From the NCBI GenBank assembly GCA_035606915.1, contig DATNDU010000040.1:1-64000 (forward strand): a stretch of 64,000 nt of DNA, given 5' to 3'. Shown here in pieces: positions 9,575 through 18,088 of this stretch. The notes below the pieces were generated by a model. The model was given only the letters and a program-made list of their open reading frames with translations, had not been told where the DNA came from and ran no database searches. This DNA comes from Roseiarcus sp035606915. GTDB taxonomy: Bacteria > Pseudomonadota > Alphaproteobacteria > Rhizobiales > Beijerinckiaceae. Made by a program: the position numbers and the translations under genes. How positions within the stretch are numbered: position 1 is the first letter of the stretch; each line of letters begins with the position of its first letter.

Positions 9575-10448
9575 AGCGAGACTCCGTCGAGAGGGGAGGG
9601 GCGGCAAGCGTGTAGGGCGCTGCGTCGGCCGCGACAAGCCGCGTCCGCCCGCCAAGGCTCAGCGCGGCGGCTTCGATGAGGCCACGGCCGAGCCAAAGCT
9701 CGGCCTCGCGCGCGCCGCTGGCGAGCGCCCGCGCGATCTCGTCGCCGCTTAAGGAGCCGACGGCGAGCGTCACCAGCCGCTGGCCGAGATCGCTCTGCGG
9801 ATCGCGCGAGCAAGCCGGGGCGCGCCGGATGGCGGGATGGCCGGGCAGATCGACGGCGTTGGCGATCAGCGTCGCCGCCGCATCCGCCAACGAGGCCGTG
9901 TGGGCGATGACGGTGACGGCGTCGGCGACGCCGAGCGAGAAGCTGCGCCCGCGCCAGCCGGAGGTGGCGACGCCGCGCGCCGCGTTGTCAGCCGTAATGC
10001 GCGCCCTGCCGAACAGCGCTAGACGGTCGGGCCGCGCGACGAGGCCGATGGCGAAGGATGCGCCAGGGGCCAGATGCAGCGCAATGTCGCCGCCGTTGTT
10101 GACATAGGCGCGCGTCAGCGGCGCCGCCTCGGTCATCGCCGCGAGCGCTTCCTCGGCCACGGCGCCGGCGACGGCGGCCATAGGCGTCAGGAAGCGCGAC
10201 TCAGCGAACGGCGCGACGGCGTCGGCCATGCGGCGCGCGACGACGCCTTCCGGGCGCCCTCCGCTGGCGGCGCGCAGGCGCGGCAGTTCGAGACAGAGTT
10301 CGTCGAGAATAGTGGCGAAGCGCGTGGCGGCGGCATCATAGGCGCGCGCCGCCAAAGGTCCGGACGCTTCCAGGATGAGGTCGATCGGCCCATCGTGGAA
10401 ATGGCGACGCCCGTCAGGCAGCGTGGCGAATTGTGCGCGCACGCTCAC
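9561..10448 (-). CDS. UPF0280 family protein (ApbE-like fold)
   Basis: 295 residues of the UPF0280 family, grouped with the ApbE/FAD:protein FMN transferase superfamily. Visible conserved parts are AYVNNGGDIALHL and RGVATSGWRGRSFSLGVADAVTVIA, the region where ApbE proteins bind flavin. It starts with GTG overlapping the hnr stop (GTGA). In this position it could attach or load flavin on the Hnr-like enzyme, but direct catalysis cannot be excluded. No signal peptide is present, unlike classical periplasmic ApbE, so it acts in the cytoplasm. Confidence 0.8.
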   Translation of the reverse strand: MSVRAQFATLPDGRRHFHDGPIDLILEASGPLAARAYDAAATRFATILDELCLELPRLRAASGGRPEGVVARRMADAVAPFAESRFLTPMAAVAGAVAEEALAAMTEAAPLTRAYVNNGGDIALHLAPGASFAIGLVARPDRLALFGRARITADNAARGVATSGWRGRSFSLGVADAVTVIAHTASLADAAATLIANAVDLPGHPAIRRAPACSRDPQSDLGQRLVTLAVGSLSGDEIARALASGAREAELWLGRGLIEAAALSLGGRTRLVAADAAPYTLAAPPLSTESRYALG

Positions 10449-11902
10449 TTGGTCGCGCCTGAGCGGGCGACGACGCCGTCGACGAACACATTGGTGGCGC
10501 GCGCCTCGCGCTGCGCCAGCACTTCGGCGAGCGGACGCACCTCCTCGACATGGCCGCCGAGAGCGGCGTAATCGTCGAGCCGCATGGTGAATTCGATCGG
10601 CGCGACGATCGCCGGCGTCGGCACATAGCCGAAGGCGTTCCTCGGCAGCAGCGTCACGTCAACCATGAAGGTGATGCCGCCGCCGGGCCAGACATAAACC
10701 GGCGCGCCGCCCGCCGTCACCGTCGTCAGCGCGGCGCGCACCGAGCGGGTGAGCCGCACCGGGTTCTCGGTGACGCCGGCGCGCAGCGAGCCGCCGGCGC
10801 CGGCCATGAACAGCACCGAGCACAAAGCCGGCTCGCAATTCTCCGTCACCCGCTCGACGGAGACGCGCAAGCTTTCCGGCAGTTCCTCCTGGATCGGCTT
10901 CAACTCCGCGTTGAGGCGATAGAAGGCGTGTTGCTCGCCGGTGGTCGAGACCATCAGCATCGTCAGCCCCGGCCAGGCGTGCTTGGGGTTGAAGCCGGCG
11001 ACGATCTCCAGGGGATCGCTGATATTGGCCCCGCCCCAGCCTGTGCCGGGTTCGGCGACGTGGAAATAGCGGCCCGGCGTCGAGCGCCGGCCCTTCATGC
11101 GGATGCCGGTCTCGCGCGCGCCGAGCAACTTGCCGGCCTGATGCTCGGACAACACACCGGTGATGTGATCGTCGACCACCACCACCTCGTCGACCTTGCC
11201 GAACCATTGCCGCGCGAACATGCCGATGGTCGCCGAGCCGCACCCCACGCGCATTCGCTGCTCAAGCTGGCCGTTGACGATCGGCGGCTTGCCGGCCTCG
11301 ACGACGACAGTCGCGCCGCCGTCGACGCTCAGCTCGACCGGCTTGCCGTTGCAGAGATCGAGCAGCGCCTGGCAGGTGACGCGGCCCTCTTTCTTTCCGC
11401 CATGGGTGAGATGGTTGACGCCGCCGAGCGAGAGCATCTGCGAGCCGTATTCGCCGGTGGTGATGTGGCCGACCGGCTCGCCCTCGGCGCGCACCAATGC
11501 ACATTCGGGGCCGAGGTGGCGGTCGGTGTCGATCTTCAGCTTGACGCCGCAATAGCTGTAGATGCCCTCCGTCACTACCGTCACCATATCGACGCCCTCG
11601 ACCTGCGAGGAGACGATGAAGGGCGCCGGCTTGTAATCGGGGTAGGTGGTGCCGGCGCCGATGGCGGTGACGAAATGGCGGGGGCCGCCGACGATGTCGC
11701 CGCTCCAGGTCTCGCTGGCGCCGGCGAAGGCGGCGACGCGGCCACCCTCAGCCAAGGTGCGGTCGAGCAGCACATGCGGATCGACGCGCACCAGCAGGCC
11801 GCCTTCGTTGGCGTAGCGGTCGCAGGCGCCCGTCATGCCGGGCCGGATGTAGCACATCACCGGGCAGGCGTCGCAGCGGATCTTGTCGTCGGTCTCGCTC
11901 AT
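10445..11902 (-). CDS. hnr: 6-hydroxynicotinate reductase-like protein
   Basis: 485 residues, first gene of the operon. In E. barkeri, Hnr reduces 6-hydroxynicotinate to 1,4,5,6-tetrahydro-6-oxonicotinate with ferredoxin. The N-terminus carries a cysteine cluster C10-x2-C13-x3-C17-x9-C27 (CDACPVMCYIRPGMTGACDR) suited to an Fe-S centre. Later conserved parts include HITTGEYGSQMLSLGGVNHL, MRVGCGSATIGMFA and VTENCEPALCSVLF. The product of this reaction is the substrate of the Ena-like enzyme encoded nearby, which supports the name. No ferredoxin gene or nicotinate hydroxylase is in the window. The true substrate needs testing. Confidence 0.78.
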   Translation of the reverse strand: MSETDDKIRCDACPVMCYIRPGMTGACDRYANEGGLLVRVDPHVLLDRTLAEGGRVAAFAGASETWSGDIVGGPRHFVTAIGAGTTYPDYKPAPFIVSSQVEGVDMVTVVTEGIYSYCGVKLKIDTDRHLGPECALVRAEGEPVGHITTGEYGSQMLSLGGVNHLTHGGKKEGRVTCQALLDLCNGKPVELSVDGGATVVVEAGKPPIVNGQLEQRMRVGCGSATIGMFARQWFGKVDEVVVVDDHITGVLSEHQAGKLLGARETGIRMKGRRSTPGRYFHVAEPGTGWGGANISDPLEIVAGFNPKHAWPGLTMLMVSTTGEQHAFYRLNAELKPIQEELPESLRVSVERVTENCEPALCSVLFMAGAGGSLRAGVTENPVRLTRSVRAALTTVTAGGAPVYVWPGGGITFMVDVTLLPRNAFGYVPTPAIVAPIEFTMRLDDYAALGGHVEEVRPLAEVLAQREARATNVFVDGVVARSGATK

Positions 11903-11940
11903 CGGGAGAGCGACCTCAGGCGGCTACTGAAAGCCGGCAG

Positions 11941-11959
11941 CGACCGGCCAAGCCGGTCG
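11941..11959. other. Leader hairpin upstream of hnr
   Basis: Perfect 8-bp arms CGACCGGC/GCCGGTCG flank a CAA loop, 38 bp upstream of the hnr ATG. It is in the presumed 5' leader of the operon and has no T-run, so a stability or translation-control element is likelier than a terminator. Confidence 0.4.
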
Positions 11960-12017
11960 AGCGTTTCCTCATGCGGGGCAGGGCGGACGTTTATCAAGAC
12001 TCGCGCCGACGAATTCG

Positions 12018-12029
12018 TTTGTATGCAAA
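12018..12029. promoter_or_regulatory. Candidate operator TTTGN4CAAA upstream of hnr operon
   Basis: TTTG-TATG-CAAA lies 116 bp upstream of the hnr start, in the 176-bp gap after araC. It matches the site before the enamidase gene at 14 of 20 positions over the extended palindrome. The shared site suggests co-regulation of the two catabolic transcription units. Confidence 0.45.
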
Positions 12030-12078
12030 TGATCACGCCGCAATGCGCGCTTGTCAAGACGTCGCTTCGGCGGCGCCT

Positions 12079-13011
12079 CTACTTCTTCAACATCTCATGC
12101 GGAGTGACGCCGAAGGCCTTTTTGAAGCTGCGGCTGAAATGCGCGAGCTCGCTGAATCCGTGTGCGAAGGCCGCCTCGGTGACGGAGGCGACCTGCCCGT
12201 CGGCAAGTGCGGCGCGGCTCGCCTCCAGCCGCTGCGCCCACACCCAGCGCATCGGCGTCGTGCTGATGCCGCCGAACAGCCGGTTGAGCGTGCGGACCGA
12301 AATGGCGCCGGCGGCGGCGAGCCGCTCGGGCGTCAGTTCGTCGCTGTCGAGATGCGCGCGCGCATAGCGCATGACCTTTTCCAGCGGCCGCGACGAGGCG
12401 GCGGCGGGGGTGGACTCGCGTCGCAGATCATAGACGCAGGCGACGAGATCGACAATGGCGCCGGACAGGCGCTTGGCGGCGGCGGCGCCGCTGGCGTCGG
12501 AAAACTCGATGGTCAGGCTCTTGGCCAGCAGGTCGCCGAGAATCGTCGAGAGCGGATTGCCGCGCTCGACCTTACAGGCGAGGAAATCGCGGGCGTCGCC
12601 AAGCTTCGATTCCAGCAGCGGTTTCGGGATCTTGATGAGTTGGGTGCTGGCTTGCAGCGCATAATCGAACGGCGCGGATGAATCATAGATCGTCAGGTCG
12701 CCCGCCGACAGCCGCACGCTGCGACCGCGCTGCGTGAGTTCGCCGCCGCCGCTGCGGATCAGCGAGACGATGAACACCTCCTGTCCGTCGTTGCGCACAT
12801 GCCAAGGCTTGCGCGACCAGAAATGCAGCGGCGCTTCCAACTCGGCCACCGTCAGCGGCCCAAGCTCGCGACTGATCAGGCTGGCGCTGAAATCCTCGTT
12901 GTCGAGATCGGTCGCGGCGGAGGCCGAGACGTATTTCTTGCAGACGACCTCCTGCCAATATTCGAGACGTTCGGCGGGTCTCTTATCGGAGGTCGTCAAG
13001 CTCTGTCTCAC
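12079..13011 (-). CDS. AraC-family transcriptional regulator
   Basis: 310 residues. The N-terminal part (about 1-185) is the AraC-binding-like domain seen in NphR/FeaR-type regulators (RLEYWQEVVCKKYV; LIRSGGGELTQRGRSVRLSAGD). The C-terminal 100 residues are the double helix-turn-helix domain, with LTPERLAAAGAISVRTLNRLF and the signature VTEAAFAHGFSELAHFSRSFKKAFG. The start is a GTG at 13011, preceded by GAGGCGGG. It follows the amidase of transporter operon 2 and precedes the hnr operon, so it could activate either. The inducer is unknown. Confidence 0.88.
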   Translation of the reverse strand: MRQSLTTSDKRPAERLEYWQEVVCKKYVSASAATDLDNEDFSASLISRELGPLTVAELEAPLHFWSRKPWHVRNDGQEVFIVSLIRSGGGELTQRGRSVRLSAGDLTIYDSSAPFDYALQASTQLIKIPKPLLESKLGDARDFLACKVERGNPLSTILGDLLAKSLTIEFSDASGAAAAKRLSGAIVDLVACVYDLRRESTPAAASSRPLEKVMRYARAHLDSDELTPERLAAAGAISVRTLNRLFGGISTTPMRWVWAQRLEASRAALADGQVASVTEAAFAHGFSELAHFSRSFKKAFGVTPHEMLKK

Positions 13012-13084
13012 GCCGGACCCGCCTCGATATTATGCAAGTTACATCATGTTCACCGCAGCGGTTATGAGTCAAGCAAGGCTTGTG

Positions 13085-13135
13085 CCGGGGCGGATGGGCC
13101 GCCCCGGAAGGACTCGATGATCGGTTCCGATCATC
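13085..13135 (-). terminator. Two adjacent hairpins after the amidase operon
   Basis: Stem 1 is CCGGGGCGG/CCGCCCCGG (13085-13107). Stem 2 is GATGATCGG-TT-CCGATCATC (13116-13135). Both lie between the amidase stop and the araC start on the minus strand. Neither is followed by a T-run, so this may be a Rho-assisted end or RNA-stability structure. The remainder of the 203-bp gap holds the presumed araC promoter and no gene. Confidence 0.35.
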
Positions 13136-13214
13136 GCTTTATGTCGAAGCGCGAAGCGCGCCCGCGCTCGTGCGCAGAAGAAGCGCGACGAGCAGCGCTC
13201 CTTGAAAAATGGTC

Positions 13215-14729
13215 TCAGAACGTCTTCCAATCGCCGGACGCCTCGAAGGCGGCGGCGGCGGCGTAGATCGTCGGTTCGTCGAAATGCTTGCCGATCAGCA
13301 TGGCGCCGATCGGCAGGCCGTCGCCGAGCCCGCAGGGCACGCTCATGGCGGGATGGCCGGTGACGTCGAACGGCGCCGTGTTGCCGATCATCTCGAAGGC
13401 GCGTTGCAGATACAGCGCCAGCGGCGCATCGGCCGGCGGCAGCGGCGTCGCCTTCACCGGCAGCGTCGGCATCAGCAACAGGTCGAAATCGCCGAGCGCG
13501 TGGTCATAGGCGGCGCGGACCCGGCGCGCCAGGTTCTGCGCCTTGGCGTAGAAGCGGCCGTTGTAATGGGTGAGGAAATATTGCCCCACCATCATCGAGA
13601 TCTTCAGGCTGTCGGAGAGATCGTCGGCGCGGTTGCGCCAGTTGGCGTGCGCGTCGAGCAGGCTGACGGTGTAGAGGCCCTTCCAGTTGTAGCCCATGCC
13701 GTTGCCATTCATCATCTGCGCTTGCAGGCCTTCGAGCGCGATCGGCGTCCAGATCGCCGGCGCCATGCGGTGCGCGGGCAGCGAGATGGTCTCGACCACG
13801 GCGCCGAGGGTCTTGAAGCGCTTGGCCGCCTCGCGCACGCTGGCGTCGACGTCCGCCTCGCTGTTGGGATGGCCGAAGCCCTCGGAGACGACGCCGATCT
13901 TTAGGCCCTTGACGCCGCGCTTGAGCGCACCGACGTAATCGCCGACCTGCGGCGCGTACTGACGGGGATCGAGCCCGTCCGGCCCGGCGATCACTTCGAG
14001 CATCAGCGCGCTGTCGGCCACCGTCGCCGTTATCGGGCCGAGGTGGTCGATCGTCGCTTCGATCGGCATGGCGCCGGTGTAGGGCACCAGGCCGTGCGTC
14101 GCCTTCATGCCGTAGACGCCGCAGAACGCGGCGGGCATGCGGATCGAGCCGCCCTGATCGCCGCCGACGGCGAGATCGACCTCGCCGGCCGCCACCAGCG
14201 CGCCGCTGCCCGAGGACGAACCGCCGGCGGAATAGCCGTGCTTGTGCGGGTTATGCACGGCGCCGAGCGAATTGGTATGGCTGCCGCCGGAGAGGCAGAA
14301 CGATTCGCAATGCGACTTGCCCTTGATGATCGCGCCGGCGTCGAGCAGGCGGGCGACGACGGTGGCGTCGATGTTGGGCATATAGCCTTCAAGCGTCGAG
14401 GAGCCATTCATCATCGGCACGCCGGCGACGCAGACATTGTCCTTCACCGCCACCGTCTTGCCCTTGAGCTTGCCACTCGACGCGCCCTGGATGTCGGTCT
14501 TCACGTACCAGGCGTTGAGCGGGTTCTCTTCGGCCGAGGGGCGGTAGCCGGGGGTGCGCGGATATTTGACCACCGGAATCTCGTCGGGCGTCTGGTCGAT
14601 GAGGTCGTAGGCGGCGAAGTTCGGCTCCATCAGCGAGAGAAACTCCGCCACCCGCTCCGACGGCATGCTCATGCCGAAGCTGTCGACGATATCCATCATT
14701 TGTTCGAGCGTGGGGCGCCTGACCGTCAT
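13215..14729 (-). CDS. Amidase (amidase-signature family), operon 2
   Basis: 504-residue amidase-signature hydrolase. The Ser-cis-Ser-Lys triad is recognisable: Lys96 in TVAVKDN, the cis-Ser near 172 in SAGGSSSGSG, and the nucleophile near Ser195 in GGDQGGSIRMP. A perfect Shine-Dalgarno (GGGAGG) precedes the ATG. It lies 34 bp after livF2 and is the last gene of the amide-type transporter operon, so it probably hydrolyses an imported amide to acid plus ammonia. Nicotinamide-like or 6-hydroxynicotinamide substrates would connect it with Hnr, but that is inference. No signal peptide is present. Confidence 0.9.
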   Translation of the reverse strand: MTVRRPTLEQMMDIVDSFGMSMPSERVAEFLSLMEPNFAAYDLIDQTPDEIPVVKYPRTPGYRPSAEENPLNAWYVKTDIQGASSGKLKGKTVAVKDNVCVAGVPMMNGSSTLEGYMPNIDATVVARLLDAGAIIKGKSHCESFCLSGGSHTNSLGAVHNPHKHGYSAGGSSSGSGALVAAGEVDLAVGGDQGGSIRMPAAFCGVYGMKATHGLVPYTGAMPIEATIDHLGPITATVADSALMLEVIAGPDGLDPRQYAPQVGDYVGALKRGVKGLKIGVVSEGFGHPNSEADVDASVREAAKRFKTLGAVVETISLPAHRMAPAIWTPIALEGLQAQMMNGNGMGYNWKGLYTVSLLDAHANWRNRADDLSDSLKISMMVGQYFLTHYNGRFYAKAQNLARRVRAAYDHALGDFDLLLMPTLPVKATPLPPADAPLALYLQRAFEMIGNTAPFDVTGHPAMSVPCGLGDGLPIGAMLIGKHFDEPTIYAAAAAFEASGDWKTF

Positions 14730-14763
14730 GATTACCTCCCTTGCGATCTAACCTGAGACGCCG

Positions 14764-15465
14764 CTACTCGGCGACGCCGATGAACTCATGCATGAGCCCG
14801 ACATTGTGCAACTCTTCGGGCTTGGCCGAACGCACGATAACGCCCTTCTGGATCATCAGCACGCGCTGCGACAGCGCGGCGATGAAATCGAGGTTCTGCT
14901 CGACCAGGATCATCGTCAGGCCGCCTTTTTCGCGCAGGCGCAGCAGCGTCTCGACGATCTCGTCGATGATCGAAGGCTGGATGCCCTCGGTCGGCTCGTC
15001 GAGCAGGATCAGCTTCGGCGCGCCGACCAGGCAACGCGCGATCGCCAGCAATTGCTGCTCGCCGCCGGAGAGCGCGCCGCCGGGCCGGTCGATCAGCCGC
15101 TTCAGCCGCGGGAATTGCTCCAGCGCCGCCTCGATGACGCTCGCCTCGTCGGAGCGGCTCAAGGCGCCCATGCGCAGGTTCTCGCGCACGCTGAGGCCGG
15201 GGAAAATCTCGCGCCCCTGCGGCACGTAGCCGAGGCCGGCGCGCGCCCGCTTGTAGGGCTCGGCGCGGGTGAAATCGGCCCCGGCGAAGACGATGCGGCC
15301 GGAGGTGGCGGGCAGATAGCCCATCAGCGCGCGCAACAGCGTCGTCTTGCCCATGCCGTTGTGGCCGAGCACGCCGACGAACTCACCCTCAGCGACCGAG
15401 AACGTCACCTTGTTGAGGATCGGGATGCGACCATAGCCGGCGCTGAGTTCGGAGACCTCCAACAT
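14764..15465 (-). CDS. livF: ABC transporter ATPase LivF/UrtE-like (system 2)
   Basis: 233-residue ATPase of the second HAAT importer. Walker A is GHNGMGKTT (34-42), the signature is ALSGGEQQLLA, Walker B is LILLDEPTEGIQP, and the LivF-type VEQN switch follows. The GHNGMGKTT variant and TEGIQPS are typical of the urea (UrtE) and amide transporter branch. The ATG at 15465 overlaps the livG2 stop by one base. It is followed 34 bp later by the amidase gene. Confidence 0.92.
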   Translation of the reverse strand: MLEVSELSAGYGRIPILNKVTFSVAEGEFVGVLGHNGMGKTTLLRALMGYLPATSGRIVFAGADFTRAEPYKRARAGLGYVPQGREIFPGLSVRENLRMGALSRSDEASVIEAALEQFPRLKRLIDRPGGALSGGEQQLLAIARCLVGAPKLILLDEPTEGIQPSIIDEIVETLLRLREKGGLTMILVEQNLDFIAALSQRVLMIQKGVIVRSAKPEELHNVGLMHEFIGVAE

Positions 15466-16187
15466 CACGCCGCCGCCTGCTTGCCGAGATAGACGTCGCG
15501 CACCGTCGGGTTGTTCAGGATCGCCTCGACATCGTCCTCGACCAGCACCGCGCCCTGGTTGAACACCGTCACCTTGCCGGCGATCATGCGAATGAACTGC
15601 ATGTCGTGCTCGACGACGATCAGCGCTTTGGTCTTGTTGATCTCGCGCACGAGATCGGCGGTGCGCAGCACCTCCTTGTCGGTCATGCCCGCCGCCGGCT
15701 CGTCGAGCAACACCAGGTCGGGATCGGTGGCGAGCACGACGCCCAACTCCACCCATTGGCGCTGGCCGTGGGCGAGTTCGCCGACGATGCGTCCCGCGAC
15801 CTCGCCGACGCCCACGCGCTCCAGCATGTCCTCGACGATGGCGCCCGCCTGCCGCCCGCGCGCCACGCGCGCCGCCGAAAGCCACAGGTTCTCGCGCACG
15901 CTGAGGCCCTCGAACACGGTCGGCGCCTGGGTCTTGATGCCGATGCCGCGCCGCGCGATCTGATGCGGCGGCTGGCGAGAAATATTCTCGCCGCGCAGCA
16001 GCACCTCGCCCGAGGTCGGTTGCAACTGCCCGGTCAGCAGCTTGAAGAAGGTGCTCTTGCCGGCGCCATTGGGGCCGATCAGGCAGCGAAGCTCGCGCTC
16101 GGCGAGCCGGAAATCGACATCGCGCACCGCCTGCACGCCGCCGAAGCGCATGCCGAGCCCGCGCGTCTCCAGCAGAAGCGCCGTCAT
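15465..16187 (-). CDS. livG: ABC transporter ATPase LivG/UrtD-like (system 2)
   Basis: 240-residue ATPase. Walker A is GPNGAGKST (38-46), followed by the LivG/UrtD-type GIGIKTQAPTVFEGLSVREN. The signature region is degenerate (ELAHGQRQWVELG), Walker B is LVLLDEPAAGM, and the switch is VEHDMQFI. The PTVFEGLSVREN stretch is what UrtD-type proteins show. The ATG overlaps the livM2 stop (ATGA) and the stop overlaps livF2 (TGATG), so the operon is translationally coupled. Confidence 0.92.
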   Translation of the reverse strand: MTALLLETRGLGMRFGGVQAVRDVDFRLAERELRCLIGPNGAGKSTFFKLLTGQLQPTSGEVLLRGENISRQPPHQIARRGIGIKTQAPTVFEGLSVRENLWLSAARVARGRQAGAIVEDMLERVGVGEVAGRIVGELAHGQRQWVELGVVLATDPDLVLLDEPAAGMTDKEVLRTADLVREINKTKALIVVEHDMQFIRMIAGKVTVFNQGAVLVEDDVEAILNNPTVRDVYLGKQAAA

Positions 16188-17203
16188 CGGGCGCGCATCC
16201 GTTGGCCGGTGAGATCGGCCAGCGTCGGCGCCAGGCCCTTCGGCACCAGCAGCACGAAGGCGATGAGGATGGCGCCGAGCACCAGCGGCGCATTGCCGAG
16301 CACGGCGGCAAAGCCGCCCGCGCCGGTCGGCGCATTGGCGCCCAGCGCCGCCGTCAGCCATTGGATGCCGATGCAGCCCAGGATCGGCCCGATCAGCGCG
16401 CCGCGGCCGCCGACGATCACCCAGATGATGATCTGCGCCGATTGCGCCAGGCCGAAGATGGTGGGGCTGACGAAGGCGCCCCAATTGGCGAACAGACAAC
16501 CGGCGTAACCGGCCAGCGCCGCGCCGATGACGAAGGTCGCCAGTTTGTAGGCGCGGGGATCGTAGCCGAGCAGTTCGGCGCGCCGCTCGTTCTCGCGGAT
16601 GCCGACGATGATATGGCCGAAGCGGCTGGCGAGCAGGGCGCGCAGGCCGAAATAGACGACGATCAGCGACGCCGTCGACAGATAGAACATGCCCTGGAGA
16701 TCGACCGGCTTATCCTTCTGCAACGGCCAGTTGAGCGGCGGGATGCCGGGAATGCCGTTGAAACCGCCGAGCCGCGCCGCGCCAATGTGAAATTCGGGAC
16801 CAGCGGTCGAGTTGATCGAGTTGAACAGGATCAGCGTCACCGTCAATGTGATGACGCCGAGATAAACGTCGCTGATGCGGCCGTAGAAGATGAAATAGCC
16901 GAGCGCCGCCGCGAATAGCGCCGGCACGAGGATCGAGAGCAGCAGCGGCGCCGTGCTCTCGCCCATATTTATTATGGCGATGGCGTAGGTATAGGCGCCA
17001 AGCCCGAAGAAGGCGGATTGGCCGAAACAGAGAATGCCGCCGAAGCCCCAGACCAGCGCCAGCGACAGCGCCAGCACCGCCATAATCATATAGACGGTGA
17101 GATTGAGCACCGTGTCGAGTTCGAAATAGATCGGCGTCAGGATCAGCACCGCGAGGCCCGCCGCGCCCGCGACAACCAGCCCCAGTAGATCGCGCCCGCT
17201 CAC
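16184..17203 (-). CDS. livM: ABC transporter permease LivM/UrtC-like (system 2)
   Basis: Inner-membrane permease, 339 residues, with about nine hydrophobic segments. Hallmarks are WGFGGILCFGQSAFFGLGAYTYA and the cytoplasmic loop VGGRGALIGPILG. The start is a GTG (17203) overlapping the livH2 stop by 4 bp. CFGQ rather than SFGH in the first conserved loop is typical of the urea/amide (UrtC) branch. It partners with LivH2, not with the fused LivHM of system 1. Confidence 0.9.
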   Translation of the reverse strand: MSGRDLLGLVVAGAAGLAVLILTPIYFELDTVLNLTVYMIMAVLALSLALVWGFGGILCFGQSAFFGLGAYTYAIAIINMGESTAPLLLSILVPALFAAALGYFIFYGRISDVYLGVITLTVTLILFNSINSTAGPEFHIGAARLGGFNGIPGIPPLNWPLQKDKPVDLQGMFYLSTASLIVVYFGLRALLASRFGHIIVGIRENERRAELLGYDPRAYKLATFVIGAALAGYAGCLFANWGAFVSPTIFGLAQSAQIIIWVIVGGRGALIGPILGCIGIQWLTAALGANAPTGAGGFAAVLGNAPLVLGAILIAFVLLVPKGLAPTLADLTGQRMRAR

Positions 17204-18066
17204 AGGCTCCTCCGGAAGAAACGTCCGGTGATGCCCTGCGGCAGCACGCGAATGAGCACGACAGCGGCGCCGAGCAGCGCGACCTCGCCGAACACCGGCG
17301 TCGTCGCATAAGTCGCAAGCTGGTTGATCGCGCCGAACAGGATGGATGCGCTCGTCGTGCCGGTGACGATGGCGGCGCCGCCGCCGATGACGGTGATGAA
17401 GGATTTGGCGACATAGGCGCCGCCGATGGAGGGAAACACCCCCGACACCGGCGCCAGCACGGCCCCGGCGAGACCGGTGATCGCCGCCCCGACGCCGAAG
17501 GTGACGGCATAGACGCGGCCGGGATTGACGCCGAGCGCCGCCGCCATCGCTCCGTTCTGCATCGTGCCGCGCGCGATGAGCCCAGCGCGGGTATAACGCA
17601 AGGCCGCCAGCACGCCGGCGAGCGCCGCCACCGCCACGGCGATGACGAACAACGTATAGGCGCTCATGCGGTAGCGGCCGATCTCGAAACTGCCGAGCGG
17701 CGCCGAGAGCCCGACGGTGGTGTTGCCGAAGATCGCCGTCGTCAGCCCGACCAGGAACAGGCTCAGCCCCCAGGTGGCGAGCATGGTGTCGATGATCCGT
17801 CCATAAAGCCAGCGGATGATGGTGCGCTCGACGACGACGCCGATGGCGCCGACGACGATCGGCGCCACCACCAATATCGCAATCCAAATGTTGAGACCGA
17901 ACCTGTTGGCCTCGATCGCGGCGTAGCCGCCCAGCATCAGGAACTCGCCATGCGCGAGGTTGATGACTTTCATCATGCCGAAGATGATCGCCAGCCCCAA
18001 GCTGATGAGCGCGAGGCTGGCGATGGCGTAAAGAACCTGGACGCCCAGGAGCGCTGCGAGGTCCAC
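17200..18066 (-). CDS. livH: ABC transporter permease LivH/UrtB-like (system 2)
   Basis: 288-residue permease with eight or so membrane spans. The LivH/UrtB hallmark is LGLAIIFGMMKVINLAHGEF near the N-terminus; TTAIFGNTTVGLSAP and the EAA-like loop VIGGGAAIVTGTTSASILFG follow. The start is a GTG at 18066, 22 bp after the binding-protein stop. It ends by overlapping the livM2 GTG. Together with livM2, livG2 and livF2 it forms a complete importer. Confidence 0.9.
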   Translation of the reverse strand: MDLAALLGVQVLYAIASLALISLGLAIIFGMMKVINLAHGEFLMLGGYAAIEANRFGLNIWIAILVVAPIVVGAIGVVVERTIIRWLYGRIIDTMLATWGLSLFLVGLTTAIFGNTTVGLSAPLGSFEIGRYRMSAYTLFVIAVAVAALAGVLAALRYTRAGLIARGTMQNGAMAAALGVNPGRVYAVTFGVGAAITGLAGAVLAPVSGVFPSIGGAYVAKSFITVIGGGAAIVTGTTSASILFGAINQLATYATTPVFGEVALLGAAVVLIRVLPQGITGRFFRRSL

Positions 18067-18088
18067 GGCTGCGATCCCGGCGCCGGTC

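Noticed and set aside
10550..12367. 605-codon open frame antisense to hnr and araC
   Set aside because: It runs across two genes in antisense and has no recognisable motif.
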